From positions 91,361-155,360 of the forward strand of contig SWBL01000088.1 in the NCBI GenBank assembly GCA_024195585.1: 64,000 bases of DNA, in the 5' to 3' direction. This document shows, in pieces, positions 1-11,712 of this stretch. The position numbers and the translations under genes are program-made. The notes under the pieces are model-generated. The model was not told the DNA's origin. It did no database searches and saw nothing but the letters and a program-made list of their open reading frames with translations. How positions within the stretch are numbered: the stretch's first letter is position 1; every line of letters begins with the position of its first letter. Source of the stretch: Aureobasidium sp. EXF-3400 (taxonomy: Eukaryota > Ascomycota > Dothideomycetes > Dothideales > Saccotheciaceae).

Positions 1-8
1 ATTGTTGT

Positions 9-3000
9 ATGACCAACAATTCATCTTCCTCCTCTTACGCCTACTACTCCTTTCCTCCAACACCAAACAGAGCTTCATCCCCCGCAAGCTCTAAGTCTAA
101 TTCTCCTACCCCCAAAACAACCCGTACTTTGAGAAATATGGCTCCTTCTCCGGCTGCAGGCAAGGCCACTGGTGGCGCTCCCAAGACTCCCACCAAGTTG
201 GGAAGAAAGCCCCAAAGCTCAACTCCCCAGCCTCCCAAACTCGGACAGCAGGCCGCTTCAGGCGCAAGAAAAGCATCCGCCCCCGAGGGTGCTAAGAAGC
301 CCGAAGTTCCTCAAACGTCTGAGAAGCCAGAAGTCGGTGATGTGCAAGAAAAAGCCGGCGAGGCCGCGCAAGGTGCACAAGACAAGGCTGGCAAGACTGC
401 TGAAGACGCCAAGAGCAAGGCCGAGGGCGTTTCTGAAGAGCCCAGCAAGGTCGAGATGAAGGACGACACCGAAGCCGCATCCACCCAGGCTGGTGATGAT
501 GAGGACGAGGATGACGACGAAGGCCCTCTGAGCAAGGTCTCCCAGGCTGGAGACAACGCCAAGGGCCAGCTCGAGGAGCAAGCTCCTCAACCAATTGACG
601 ACTCTAACGACAACGACACTGCCGCTGGCGCAGCTGATGATGACGACACCGAAGACACAGAGGATACCGCCGACGACGACAAGACTGTCAAGGCTGGTGA
701 CGAAGCCGATGATAACGACGACACTGTTGATGATGCTCAAGACACTACCGGCAAGGTAGCCGACGACGCCCAAAAGACTGGCAAGCAATCTGGTGGTAAC
801 CTTCTCAAGGGTGCCAAGGGTCTCGCTGGCAAGGCTTCTGGCCTCGCTGGAAAGGCTGCTCAGGACCCCAAGAAGGCCGCACAGGACGCCCCCAAGGACG
901 CTCAAGATACCGCAGAAGATGTCAAGGATACCGCCGAAGACACTGCTGAGGATGCTTCCGAGAACGTCCAAGATACCGCCGACGATGCCAAGAAGGTTGC
1001 AGGTGATGCTACCGACGAGGCTGGCGATGCTGCCGAAGACGTCAAGGACTCCGCTGAGGATGCTGCCGAAGACGCTGAGGACACTGTCGAGGATGCTGCC
1101 GGTGACGCTACCGAGAAGGCTGGTGAAGTCGCCGAAGACGCCGAAGACACCGCTGGTGACGTCGCCGACCAGGCTAAGGACACTGCCGAAGACGCTACCG
1201 AGGACGCTCAAGACACCGCTGAGGATGCTACTGAGCAAGTCAAGGGCACTGCCGACGACGCAACTGAGCAGGCCGAGGGCACTGCTGAGGAGGCCAAGGG
1301 CACCGCCGAAGACGCCACCGAAGATGCTCAAGACAACGCTGAGGACTCTGCCGAGCAGGCCAAGGGTACCGCAGAGGATGCTACCGACAAGGCTGGCGAG
1401 TCTGCTGAAGGTGTCGAGGACAAGGCCGGCGAGACTGCCGAGGGCGTTGAGGACTCCGCTGAGGGCGCCAAAGACTCAGCCGAGGACGCTGCCGATGCCG
1501 ATGTTCCCGAGATCGACGACATCAACGACCTCCCTGTAGACCTCTCTGTGCTCAAGGGCCTCGAGGTCACTGAAGATGGTATGGTCAACGACCAAGACGG
1601 CAACCCCATCGGCAAGCTTGCTGAGGGTGACGCCGAGGATCTTGCTGGTTACCCAATCGGTGATGATGGCGAGATCCTTGACGACGATGGCGATCTTGTC
1701 GGACGCTGCGAGCTTCTTCCCGAACAGGTCAAGAAGCAGATGGCCGACCTCAAGAGCAAGGGTGAACTCCCCAAGGGCGCCGAGAAGTTTGTTGACCTCC
1801 CCGAAGACGAGGATGCCGATGAGAACGACGACTCCGACAAGCCCAACTTCAGCATCTTCAAGGGCCTTTCCTGCGACCCCACTGGCAACATCTTCAACGA
1901 GGATGGTGACACTATCGGTCAGGTTACCGACGGCAACCCTGAGGAGCTCATGAACGCCACTCTCAACGAGTACGGCGAGTTCATTGACGAGGATGGCAAT
2001 GTCATTGGCCACGCCGACATCCACCCCGATGCTCCTGAGGACATTCAAGAGCAGATCCAGCAGGCTGCTGATGACGCCAAGGATGCTGCCGCTGACAACG
2101 CCGACGCCGCTGACAAGGTCGACAAGGCTGCCGACAACGTCGAAGACGCTGCTGATGATGTCAAGGATGCCGCTCAAGACATTGAGGACGAGCTCCCTGG
2201 CATCGAGGCTCTTCAGGGCAGAGAACTCAACGACGCTGGTGAGGTTGTTGACGACCAAGGCGAGGTTCTTGGCCAGATCGACGACGAGTCTCTCAAGGAG
2301 AAGCTCGAGTCTGGTGAACTCAAGGCCGAAGACCTCAAGATCAACGAGGAGGGCGAAGTCGTTGACGCTGACGACAACGTTCTCGGCAAGGTCGGTCTCG
2401 CTGAGGGTGCTGCCGAGAAGCTCGGTGGTTCTCTTCCTTCTCTCGACCTTCGCATTCTTGATGGCAGAAAGGTCAACAAGAAGGGCAAGGTTCTTGATGA
2501 TGAAGGTGAGCAGATCGGCGAGCTTGCTGAGGGCGACCCCAAGGAGTGTGCCGGCAAGAAGATCAACGACAAGGGTGAGGTTCTTGACCAGAACGGCAAG
2601 GTCATTGGCAAAGTCTCCGTCACTCCCGGCGAGGCTGCCGAGGAGGCCACCAAGGAACTTCAGACCGAGCTCGGCGAGAACGTTCCTGAAGAGGAGCAGG
2701 AGGGTGAGGATGAGGAGCAAGCCGACGATGAAGAAGAGGCTCAAGGTCCTCAATTCAAGATCCCCGACCTCGACGTCCTCGAAGGTCTCAAGGTCAACAA
2801 GAAGGGCAAGGTCCTCAACGAAGACGGCGAGGAGATTGGCGAACTCACCTCTGGCGAGCTCAGCGAATGCGCTGGCAAGAAGATCAACGAGAAGGGCGAG
2901 GTCCTCGACGCTGACGGCAACACCATTGGCCGTGTCAAGGCTTTGCCTCAGGAGATCCCTCAAGAGGAGCTCGAACAAGCCGAGGAGGCTGCCGACAAGG

Positions 3001-6000
3001 CCGAAGATGCTCAAGACGCCGCAGAAGATGCCGTCGAAGATGCAGAGAACGCTGAGGAAGGCGCTGAGGATGCCCAGGAGGGTGCCGAAGATGCCGAAGA
3101 GGGTGCTGAGGATGCTGCTGAAGATGCTGCTGCCAACCTCCCTCCTCTCTCTGTCCTTGAGGGCCTGAAGGTCAACAAGGCCGGAAAGATCGTCGACTCC
3201 AACGGTACCGTCGTCGGTGAACTCACCGAAGGTGATGCCAAGAAGCTCTCCAAGTCCGGAGTCAAGGCAGACGACCAAGGTCAGTTCTGGGATGACAAGG
3301 GCCATGTCATTGGTCGCGCCAAGACTGTTCCCGTTGAGGAAGACGAGGAGTCTCCTTTTGCTGGTCTCGATGGCCTGATCGTCGTCAAGGACGGTTGGGT
3401 TGAGGACGAGAACGGCAACCGCGTTGGTCAGCTCACCGAGGGCGATGCCAAGAAGCTCGTCGGTCGTGCTGTCGATGAGGATGGTGACATTCTCGACAAG
3501 AAGGGTTCCGTTGTTGGTCACGCCGAACGTTACGAGGAGGCTGACCAGGAGCCCGAGCCTGAAGAGGATCCCGTCGACCTTTCCAGCCTCAACGGCAAGA
3601 TCCTGAACAAGGCCGGCTTCATCATTGGTGACGAGGGTGTACCTGTCGCTCGCCTGGTTGAGGGCAAGGCCAAGGAGCTTGCTGGTAAGAAGGTCGATGA
3701 CCAAGGTCAGATCTGGAACGATGCAGGCAAGGTCATTGGCCGTGTCGAACTGATCCCCGAAGACGAGCGTGAGGCCAAGCCTGACGGTCCCTTCGCTGGT
3801 CTTCAGGGTCTCCGCGTCGTCGCTGACGGCAAGGTCGCTGACGAGGACGAGAACATCGTTGGTGAGATCACTGAGGGCAACGCCAAGCGCCTGATCGGTC
3901 TCGCTGTTGACGAGGATGGCGATGTCATGGATAGATATGGCAACGTCAAGGGCCACGCCGAACCTCTTGCAGACGAGGAAGAGGAAGGTCCCGTCGACAA
4001 CTCCATGCTCAACGGCAAGAAGCTCAACAAGAACGGCTTTGTTGTTGACGACAAGGGCATCCCTATCGGTAAGCTTCTTGAAGGAAACGTCAAGGAGCTT
4101 GCTGGCCGCCAGTGCGACGAGAACGGTGATATCCACAACGACACCGGAAAGGTTGTTGGACATTGCGAGGTTCTCCCTGAGAACGAGCGTGTCTCCAGAG
4201 CCGAGGGACCCTTCGCCGGCCATGAGGGTCTTCGTGTCAACAAGGAAGGTTTCGTTGTTGATTCCGAGGACAACATTGTCGGAAAGGTTACCGAAGGTGA
4301 GGTGAAGAAGCTTGTCGGCCTCCAAGTTGATGAGGATGGTGACATCAACGACAAGTACGGCAACGCAAAGGGCCACGCCGAGCCTTACGAAGAGGAAGAA
4401 GCCGCCGCTCTCGACAACTCCATCCTTGATGGTAAGAAGCTGAACAAGCAAGGATTCGTCGTCAACGAAGACGGTATCCCTCTTGGTAAGCTTGTCGAAG
4501 GTAATGTCAAGGAGCTCGCTGGTCGCCGCTGCGACGAGGAGGGCAAGATCCACGGCGATACTGGTAAGGTTGTTGGTCGTTGCGAGGTTCTTCCTGAGAA
4601 CGAACGCGTTGCCAGACCTGAAGGTCCTTTCGCTGGACTTGAAGGTCTCCACGTCAACAAGGAGGGCTACGTTGAGAACGCCGAGGGCGACCGCGTCGGT
4701 ATCATTACCGAGGGCAACGTCAAGCGTCTCGTAGGCCTTTCCGTTGACGAGGATGGTGATATCTCCGACAAGTACGGAAACACCAAGGGTCACGCTGAGC
4801 CTTGGGAGGAAGAGGAGCAAACCGCCGAGGACCTCTCTGCTCTTGCTGGCTGCACTGTCAACAAGGCTGGCAACGTCGTCGACTCTTCCGGTACTATCAT
4901 TGGTCGTGTCTCCGAAGGTGACCCGTCTACCATGGTCGGCAAGAAGGTTGATGGTCAGGGTCAAATCTGGGACAACGCCGGAAATGTCATTGGCAAGGCC
5001 GAGCTCGCCAAGGGTGCTGACACCAAGTCTGAGGGACCTTTCGCTGGCTTCGACGGCATCACCATTAACAAGGAGGGATACGTTGTTACCCCCGACGGTG
5101 GCATCGTTGGCCGCGTCATCGAAGGCGATGTCAAGAAGCTTGTCGCTCACAAGGTCGACGAGGACGGTGAAATCCAAGACAAGAACGGTAACCTCATCGG
5201 TAAGGCCGAGAGATGGGAGCCCGAAGAGAAGGAGAGACAGATCAACCCCATGTCTGGCCGCCGTGTCAACAAGGAGGGTGAAGTCCGCGACGAGAACGGC
5301 GATGTCATGGGCAGACTCACTGCTGGTGACCTCGGCCACTGCGTTGGCCTCGAGGTTGACGACAACGGCTACGTTGTTGACAACGACGGCAACAAGGTCG
5401 GTGAAGTCACTCTCATCGGAAACATCATCGAAGATGAGGAGATCCCTGAGGAGGAACTCACCGAGGAAGAGAAGGAAGAGCGCAAGAAGAAGGAGCAAGA
5501 CCGCGAGATCGCTGAGAAGATGGGCACCATCTGCACTCAGACTCTCGAGAGAGTCCAGCCCATCTGCAAGCAGATCACCGATGTAAGTGCTTACCTGTTA
5601 CATGTCTTCACTCGAACTATTACTGACTTACCTTTTCTTTACAGCACATCGAAGCCGCCGACCGTACCCCACGTGAAGAGTTGGACGAGGAAGATTTGGT
5701 CAACAAGGTCAAGCCTCTTATCGAAGAGGGTGGTCGCATCCTGCAAGAGTGCAACGGCTCCCTGCGCGGTCTCGACCCCGACGGTCGCATCGCTGCCCAA
5801 GCCAAGGGCCGTGCCGGCACCAAGGAGGCCACTCCCGAGGAGTACCGCCTGGCCGACACCCTCAAGGAGTTGACCACTACCGTCGTCACTACCATCGACA
5901 ACGCAAAGAAGCGCATCAGCGATATGCCTCACGCCAAGAAGAAGCTCAACCCTCTCTGGGGCCTGATGACCCAGCCTCTGTTCCAGATTCTTGCTGCCGT

Positions 6001-6244
6001 CGGTCTTTTGCTGACTGGTGTCTTGGGTCTGGTTGGCCAGCTGCTCAACGGTCTTGGATTGGGTGGACTTGTCAATGGTCTGCTCGGTGGCCTCGGTATC
6101 GACAAGCTGCTCGGCGGACTTGGTCTCGGCAGCGTCGCTAGCTCCCTCGGCCTCGGTGGCAAGAAGGGCCAGAAGAAGGAAGGTGGTGGTGGTGGCGCCA
6201 GCAGCCTGCCCATCATTGGCGGTATGTTCGGTGGCAAGAAGTAA
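9..6244 (+). CDS. Giant LEA-like / DUF3659-repeat protein
   Basis: Two exons, 9-5582 and 5645-6244, with a 62 nt GTAAGT/CAG intron; about 2057 aa. No stop precedes the ATG at 9 inside the window, so more 5' sequence may be missing. The Ser/Pro/Lys-rich start (residues 1-110) is followed by an acidic stretch and by Ala/Asp/Lys/Thr-rich amphipathic repeats (about 285-495) resembling group 3 LEA proteins. Residues about 510-1805 hold 16 copies of a 60-65 aa unit with the recurring pattern VNKxGxVxDxxGxxIGxLxEGD, the fungal DUF3659 type. A charged coiled coil follows, then a conserved C-terminal domain (probably what Pfam calls DUF6987) ending in Gly/Leu-rich hydrophobic segments (about 1965-2025) and a Lys/Gly tail. 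The biochemical role of the family is unknown to me. A stress-protective or scaffold role is inference from composition only. Confidence 0.9.
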
Positions 6245-6700
6245 AGGGCAAACAGCCCACAAAAATTGATAATCTAATCTTGAGCCTCACTGGAGGATGA
6301 AGAGAGAAGACAAACAAAAGAGAAGGAAACAACACCAAACAATTTCTGGAGGAAAGAGCAAGGGATCGGGGGGTCTTCTTGCATTCTGACTGACCGATCA
6401 TTTCTTGGAGGAAGTTCCTTCCCGTTTGCATTCTGTTTTTCGAGCCCGGCGCTGGTCTCCTTTCGCTTTCTTTTGACGAATTTCCTTTGTTCAATCTGTT
6501 CGACACGTGTTTGTATTTATACCACTACTCTGTTGTTTTATTTAGTACATCTTAGCTAGGTAATCTCTGCTATTCACCAGTATAACAGTCTCATATGTCT
6601 TGATTCATCTTTATTGCTCATATCTCCAATTCCTCTTGCCATCCCCATCTATTCCAACTCTGCAATCAAATCTCTTTCACGATATCAAGGATTAAACCAA

Positions 6701-6820
6701 AGTGCTACAAAAATGTACAGTGACTTTGATGAACACAACGGTGGTCATGGGGACACCACAAGGCAACCTATCTCCCTGGATATCACTTAGTTCTAGAAAC
6801 TATTCTGCATCTCTACAGCT
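6701..6820 (+). mobile_element. MITE-like element, copy 1
   Basis: About 120 bp with imperfect terminal inverted repeats. The left end reads GTGCTACAAAAATGTACAG and the right end, read in reverse, AGCTGTAGAGATGCAGAATA. The right 70 bp, including a GGATATCAC block, is shared in reverse orientation with the partial copy at 12013. No coding capacity. It belongs to the family described under the other copies. Confidence 0.65.
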
Positions 6821-7764
6821 ACACCTATCAACTCAGCCTCCAGCATGGGAAAGATGTTCATTCTATTGCAGGACCCTTCATCGTATTGTCGTCTGGAGAC
6901 AGATGTTTTTCTTTAATTGTACGGGGTAGTCATTTCCCTTGGCTCGTGTTGACACGAAGATCCTTGTGTGGAGGTGTTTCTCATATATCAGCGTGATCTG
7001 AGCGTGGCTGAGTCGCGTTGCTGCACTGCTTCCTTCGCTTTGCAAATGGCTGGTATGGTGGAGCAAAACTCTTTGCCAGCACAATAATGCGAGGTATCCT
7101 TAGCCTTTTTTCATCCAGGCGAGACGGTCTATTCTTGTCCGTGGCGAATGTCTTATTCTTCTATGATGCACAGCAGAGTTCTATGATCGCGGCATGTTGA
7201 ATATGTCGGCGTTGACCATCCACTGTCCAGATCCAGATCCAGCAACGCTAAAGCTTGTTGACTCGTGCTGGTTTTGTTACCATGTTGAGCTCATGTGAAC
7301 CATACTCGTCCGTTCACAGCCGTGTGTTCGCGGGGTCTGCATGGTGGCAGGCAGAGCGAAGGCATGCGCGCTCTATATTTGGGACACGAGGCGATCGCAC
7401 TGATAGATGATGGATGAGGATGTTCGTATTGAGTGGCAGTAACTGGGAAGAAGTGGCACGCCCAGACGGTGTATGGTAGCCGGCTGGCGCATGCGCGAGT
7501 CGTGAAGGTTCAGTTAAGCTTCTTTCTGCCGAAGGAAATGACGATGACCGGCCTTAATTTAGCAAAGCATTAGCGGAGGATGGCCTTGTTCCGCTTAGCA
7601 GCACACGATCACCACATGATCCGCCATGGCTGGGAAGCACACACTACCATCTCGTACTACCCTTGGCATCATATCCATTGTTTTCATGATGCATGATGCA
7701 GGTAGGTGCTGTAAGAGGTCCGCGCTCGAAGAGTAGGTACCTGACGCGGCCGCAAAGCTCGAGA

Positions 7765-7770
7765 TATATA
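7765..7770 (+). promoter_or_regulatory. TATA box of the esterase gene
   Basis: GATATATAG lies about 135 bp before the esterase ATG and is followed by a CACCCCTACCC stretch. The spacing fits a fungal TATA promoter with a leader of roughly 90-100 nt. Confidence 0.5.
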
Positions 7771-7902
7771 GCCCACCCCTACCCGCCCAGCATTACTGTT
7801 TTTTATCACCAGCCTTTTGCAACATCTCTATCTTCCTATCACCAGTAATACAAACTATTATCAACGGGATCAGCCACACAGATACACACACAAACTCTCA
7901 AG

Positions 7903-8904
7903 ATGGCTCCCATATCAGCAACTTTCTTCTCGGCCCTCCTGGCTGCCAGCGCCGTCTACGCAGCTCCCAATGCCCCTGCACCTCTTGAGAAGCGTGCCGA
8001 TTGGGTAACCGCGACAATTGACGGTAAAGTTGTCTCGTGGGAGAACAACTGGAACGTTCCCGCACAGTCTACTCCTCCTGCAGTTGTTCCCTCTGCTTCG
8101 GCCGCACCTCAGAACAACGGAGGCGATTGGATCACCGCTACATACAACGGACAGACCTTCTCGTGGCAGGCAAATGCTCCTACTGCTGCTCCGGCTTCAT
8201 CTGCTCCCGCATCATCCCCTGCTCAGCCTACCTCCGTAGCTGCACCTGCACCCGCACCCACAGCCAAGAACACCGACCCTTCATGCCGTGACGTGCATAT
8301 CTTCCTTAGCAAGGGATGGAACGAGCCTTACCCTGGTCGTCAGGGCAAGCTTGCTGGAGCCATCTGCTACGGTCTTGAGTCTTGTGATTACGAGGATATT
8401 CTCTTCTACAACGCTGACGGCAGCGACTACTGCACTGCTGTCAAGGAAGGCGACACCAACGGCATCAACCAGATGACTGCCTACGCCCAGAAGTGCCCTG
8501 GCTCCAAGCTCGTCTTGACTGGTTACTCTCAGGGTGCCAACGTTGCCGGAGATATTCTTGGTGGATCCGACATCTGTGGAGGCCCCAACCCTGGTCTCGA
8601 CCCCTCTACCAGCCCTGGTAACAAGCTCGGTGCCATCCTTCTCTTCGGTGACAACAGACACGTTGCCAACCAGCCCTACAATGTCCTCAGCGGTGCTTCA
8701 GTCAGCTGCAACGACCCCCGCAACACCGACTCTCTCAACCGCCTGAACAAGTTCTCTGGCATCATGAGATCCTACTGCGATGCCTCTGACCCCGTCTGCG
8801 CTGCTGCCGGCCCTGGTCCCTTCGATGTCAACAACCACCTCAACTACTTCGACCTTTACTCCGACGATGCCGCCGGCTGGGTCAAGTACGTCCTTGGCTA
8901 CTAA
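7903..8904 (+). CDS. Secreted cutinase / acetylxylan esterase family hydrolase (CE5)
   Basis: Intronless, 333 aa. A signal peptide (about residues 1-20) is followed by a Lys-Arg processing site (residues 30-31, EKR) and a Ser/Pro/Ala-rich spacer that contains two copies of a WxTATxxGxxxSW motif (about 34-48 and 71-84). The alpha/beta-hydrolase domain starts near residue 125 at DPSCRDVHIF. The nucleophile motif GYSQGA, the downstream DPVC aspartate and the NNHLNYF histidine form the Ser-Asp-His triad of carbohydrate esterase family 5. Several cysteines could form the usual disulfides. Members hydrolyse cutin or deacetylate xylan; the sequence alone does not say which. The ATG has a good context (CAAGATGG) and a TATA box lies 135 bp upstream. 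The duplicated N-terminal motif is an extra not found in simple cutinases. Confidence 0.9.
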   Translation: MAPISATFFSALLAASAVYAAPNAPAPLEKRADWVTATIDGKVVSWENNWNVPAQSTPPAVVPSASAAPQNNGGDWITATYNGQTFSWQANAPTAAPASSAPASSPAQPTSVAAPAPAPTAKNTDPSCRDVHIFLSKGWNEPYPGRQGKLAGAICYGLESCDYEDILFYNADGSDYCTAVKEGDTNGINQMTAYAQKCPGSKLVLTGYSQGANVAGDILGGSDICGGPNPGLDPSTSPGNKLGAILLFGDNRHVANQPYNVLSGASVSCNDPRNTDSLNRLNKFSGIMRSYCDASDPVCAAAGPGPFDVNNHLNYFDLYSDDAAGWVKYVLGY

Positions 8905-9093
8905 GCTGTTCAAGCTTTCTTTCTACCTTCTTCTCGTTGTTGAGAATTCCTTGTCGATATTAAAAGGACCATTTAAAAGTTGTAATCATAATGAGCTATT
9001 AGACTGCTAGTACCAGTAATGACCATTCATCCACCAAATTTATTTCTCGCAATCATGTTTGTGCCCCTTCAATTAAAGCTAGTAAATGCTTTT

Positions 9094-9195
9094 TGCTATC
9101 AAAATGCACAGTATACGATCAGATGCTCGCTATGAGGATCCTTACTCTGACTTTCTGCTCCCATTGTTTCTCTGCACTTACGCGCACACTTCAAT
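9094..9195 (+). mobile_element. Degenerate MITE-like copy 2
   Basis: The left end TGCTATCAAAATGCACAGTA matches the family's left end almost exactly. The right side (CATTGTTTCTCTGCA then TACGCGCACACTTCAA) only loosely matches the expected end. It may be a decayed or truncated copy. Confidence 0.35.
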
Positions 9196-10189
9196 CTCAA
9201 ACACAGTGGGTCAGTGTCTCTCCCCATATAGAAACGAGAGACCATACTCCACTTAGGATCTTCACGAACAACAAACTCATTGCGAAGATCAGTCAACAGT
9301 TTGTCAGGTCCTGGACATGTCACCAAACACATTTCGGCCGTCTAGATTTGCAACACAAGATACGTTACTTTTCTGCTGCATTCTCTATCCACAAGCCCGG
9401 CCGTAAAGAATTGAATTTTCACCTCTTGACGCGATGTTAAAGCCATGGATGCTATACAACGGTCTTGCAGCATGCAGTATGCGACATGCACACCACACAT
9501 GCATGTAACATTGTCTGTCTAGCATTGACCCCACCGAAGATCTTTTTTCTGCCAATCTGTGTCTTTGATATCTGTCCTTTATCCACTTTGACAACAGATG
9601 AGACACGCTGATGATGATGGTCACCGTGATGGTGTATCCATAAATAATGATGTTCACGAAGTTTGCGCGTCGCTGCTTGCTTCCAAGAAGAGCTCAGGCG
9701 GCCCATCCTGTTTCGGTCGTCTGGCTGGAGTTGGCCTTGAGCACCGTGCTTTTCCCTTCTCTTTTCCTTCCAACGCTTTCAAGGCAAGACGATGTCACTC
9801 GCCCAAGATTCCAAGAAGTGTCACCATCGATGCTGCCTGGTTCGGCTGATGTTCGCTTAGCAACCCGTTTCTCATCCTTTCTTTTTTGTTTCCCGCTTGA
9901 GAATATTCGGCAAAATATATCGGTTATCGAGCGAAGCAGTATTTTTAGACTGCGTGACAGATAATCTGCAGATGATAGACTTGTAGTGTGAGTGGAGTTG
10001 CGGTTGGCAATAAAAGAGATACACTTTCCTTTGTATCTTTCATGAGTCGTGCGTGCCTGACCAAGAGAGATCTGCAAAGCGGAAAGTTGCAGAACAGGGA
10101 AAGTGGATGCGCAGCATGAAGGACGAAGCGAGGAGGCAGGGTCGCTCCCAACGACATGGTAAAGATTAAGCTTCCCATCTGCATACACA

Positions 10190-10405
10190 AGTCGAGACCA
10201 AAAACTGTCATGACAACGAACATGAAATATACTATACAGAAATATTATGCTGAGATTTGATACAGAGGTCTAGAATATCGCAATCTATAACACAAGCGAA
10301 AGGAGGTTTGCAGTATATACCACATCGTTTGATCTACCTGTCTTTACATGAAACTTATATATCAAAGATTTTCATGACACCTCGTGATGAGAGTATGAGT
10401 GGTGA
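10190..10405. repeat. Direct repeat, copy A (about 210 bp)
   Basis: This segment recurs in the same orientation at 12308-12510. Shared blocks include CTATACAGAAAT, GTCTAGAATATCG, GAAAGGAGGTTTGC, CGTTTGATCTACCTG, CTTTACATGAAACTT and GACACCTCGTGATGAGAG. Many differences are transitions. The ends do not look like the TG..CA of LTRs, and similarity stops abruptly at both sides. Confidence 0.8.
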
Positions 10406-10535
10406 TGTGAGATTGCTGATGTGGCGCGTTATATCGTTCAGGTGACCATCTTCAAGCGATCACGAGCTTTGTTAAAATCCCTTTAATTATCGGGCGAACA
10501 CCGGACTGAGACTGGCAACTGTTTGTGTCAACAAT

Positions 10536-11712
10536 ATGCTCGAGGTCACATACCAACCCCTCAACAGAGCCAAATCAGTTGGTACAAGATGCCAGGAAAG
10601 TGTCGCGCCTTGTTGTCTGATTGGCAAAGGTTGCCCAGAAAAGAGCAAGCCTACTCTTGTGCTATGCGCAACTTTAGGTGACCTTCGCTTTGGTTGCAAC
10701 GAGTGTCATAAGAAATGGAGGAAATTCTGCCATGCGGCAAGCCGTGCTGAGATGTCGAACGTGTTGAGTGCTGAATTCTGTCACTCTGGTCGCTCTCACG
10801 ACAACACATACGCGGTACTGGAGCTATCAAAATGCACAGTTCTTTCTAGATGGTAGTGAGGTCCACAGAGAGTCGATAATATTACGACTCTCGGTGGACG
10901 CTTCTTATGTATCAAAAGAATTGTGCATTTCTATAGCTGTCCGCATGACATAATTTTGCACATGGGGAGGATGGGTGCAACAAAAGACTGACCAGCTGAT
11001 TACCGGTTGTCACAAATTGGTCCCAGAAGATGCACGGTGTGCGGTGTGTGATGACCCAGCATCGAATCGTATCATCTTTGATGTCGTTGGATCCGAATTC
11101 GCCTGCGCTAAACACTACGCTCATTGGTTTCAGACCGGTTACTCCAACGAGATAATCACTAACAACCAGGCTCATGATCTTGATACATGGAGAGCTGTAT
11201 TCGAAAAGTGGCTCTCACATTCGAAGAACGTCATTGAGAAGAAGCGTCTGACAAACGGGGACGAGGATCTTGTCTGCGGTATCTGCGAAGAAGAGTGCGA
11301 GCCATCAACAATGGTTCCCGTACCCAAAACTATGAAGAAACAGCTGGGTGACGTCCCGTTGCCAGACGGTTTGCCTGCTGTCTGCCCGTCCTGGTTGAGC
11401 ATCTGGAATATGGCCAAAACCGGAAGCAAGAGTAAAAGCGCGATTGAGGTCAACTCTTTCGACGAACTGATGGGCTATTGCGTGGAAAGCCGTCTCGCCA
11501 GGGAAGAAGCACTTGCTCGTGCGAGAGAGGCTACTCGCGTCTGTGGAAGTCCAGCCCTGGTCATTCCTCCCCATGTGCAAAAGTTTGCAACGCGTATAAC
11601 TGCAGAGATACACAATACTCTTAAGGAACGGGATAGATCCATGGAGAAGCGATATGCTCTAGGCTCTCCTTGGACAAATCTCTGGTCTAGAAACCACTAT
11701 GCCTTTTTATAG
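10536..11712 (+). CDS. Uncharacterised cysteine-motif locus, tentative two-exon model or pseudogene
   Basis: Not recognised. Two open blocks, 10536-10814 (ATG start) and 10996-11712, can be joined in phase by a 181 nt GTACTG..CAG intron that would enclose the inverted-repeat element 10822-10938. The result is about 331 aa. The donor is weak and no good branch site was found. Both blocks share a pattern RCxxC...FxCxxC/HxxW that could bind zinc. A third block with the same GFCQTCNNW pattern lies at 11740-12000 in another frame. The second block has no ATG of its own before residue 111, and its last 40 codons and stop come from the element at 11590-11712. It could be a real lineage-specific gene with more exons, or a decayed one. 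Transcript data would decide. Confidence 0.3.
10822..10938 (+). mobile_element. MITE-like element, copy 3 (intact)
   Basis: 117 bp. Left end AGCTATCAAAATGCACAGTT; right end, read in reverse, AGCTATAGAAATGCACAATT. The interior right half contains CTCTCGGTGGACGCTTC, which also occurs, with changes, in the copies at 34781, 51454 and 51652. No open reading frame. This is one of the best-preserved copies. Confidence 0.8.
11590..11712 (-). mobile_element. MITE-like element, copy 4, read as coding sequence
   Basis: Same family in reverse orientation. It starts ACGCGTATAACTGCAGAGAT, close to the reverse of the right end of the 34781 copy, and contains GGAGAAGCGAT and CTCTCCTTGGA as in the 51454 copy. 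Its right end CTATGCCTTTTTATAG supplies a TAG stop. The upstream reading frame runs through the whole element for about 40 codons. Confidence 0.75.

Larger units (their letters stand above)
6245..7902. other. Intergenic region, 3' flank of repeat protein and esterase promoter
   Basis: No credible gene. It contains one 120 bp inverted-repeat element (6701-6820) and the TATA box of the esterase near its right end. The remaining sequence shows only short unsupported reading frames. Confidence 0.6.
8905..10535. other. Gene-poor region with repeat remnants
   Basis: No gene supported. It carries a degenerate inverted-repeat element near 9094-9195 and the first copy of a 210 bp direct repeat at 10190-10405. 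Open frames of about 100-160 codons on both strands show no recognisable domain. Confidence 0.55.

Noticed and set aside
258..1331. Antisense 357-codon frame and 248-codon plus-frame over the LEA-like region
   Set aside because: Shadows of the biased Ala/Asp/Lys repeats; translations are Ser/Val- or Arg/Pro-rich and have no domain.
1476..5498. A 1340-codon open frame antisense to the DUF3659 gene
   Set aside because: It follows from the repeat's codon use: few sense codons complementary to stops in that frame. Its translation is low-complexity Leu/Val/Asp sequence, and the sense protein has clear family repeats.
9694..10188. Minus-strand 164-codon frame in the gene-poor block
   Set aside because: No recognisable domain, no supporting promoter, and it runs up to repeat sequence. 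It could be chance.
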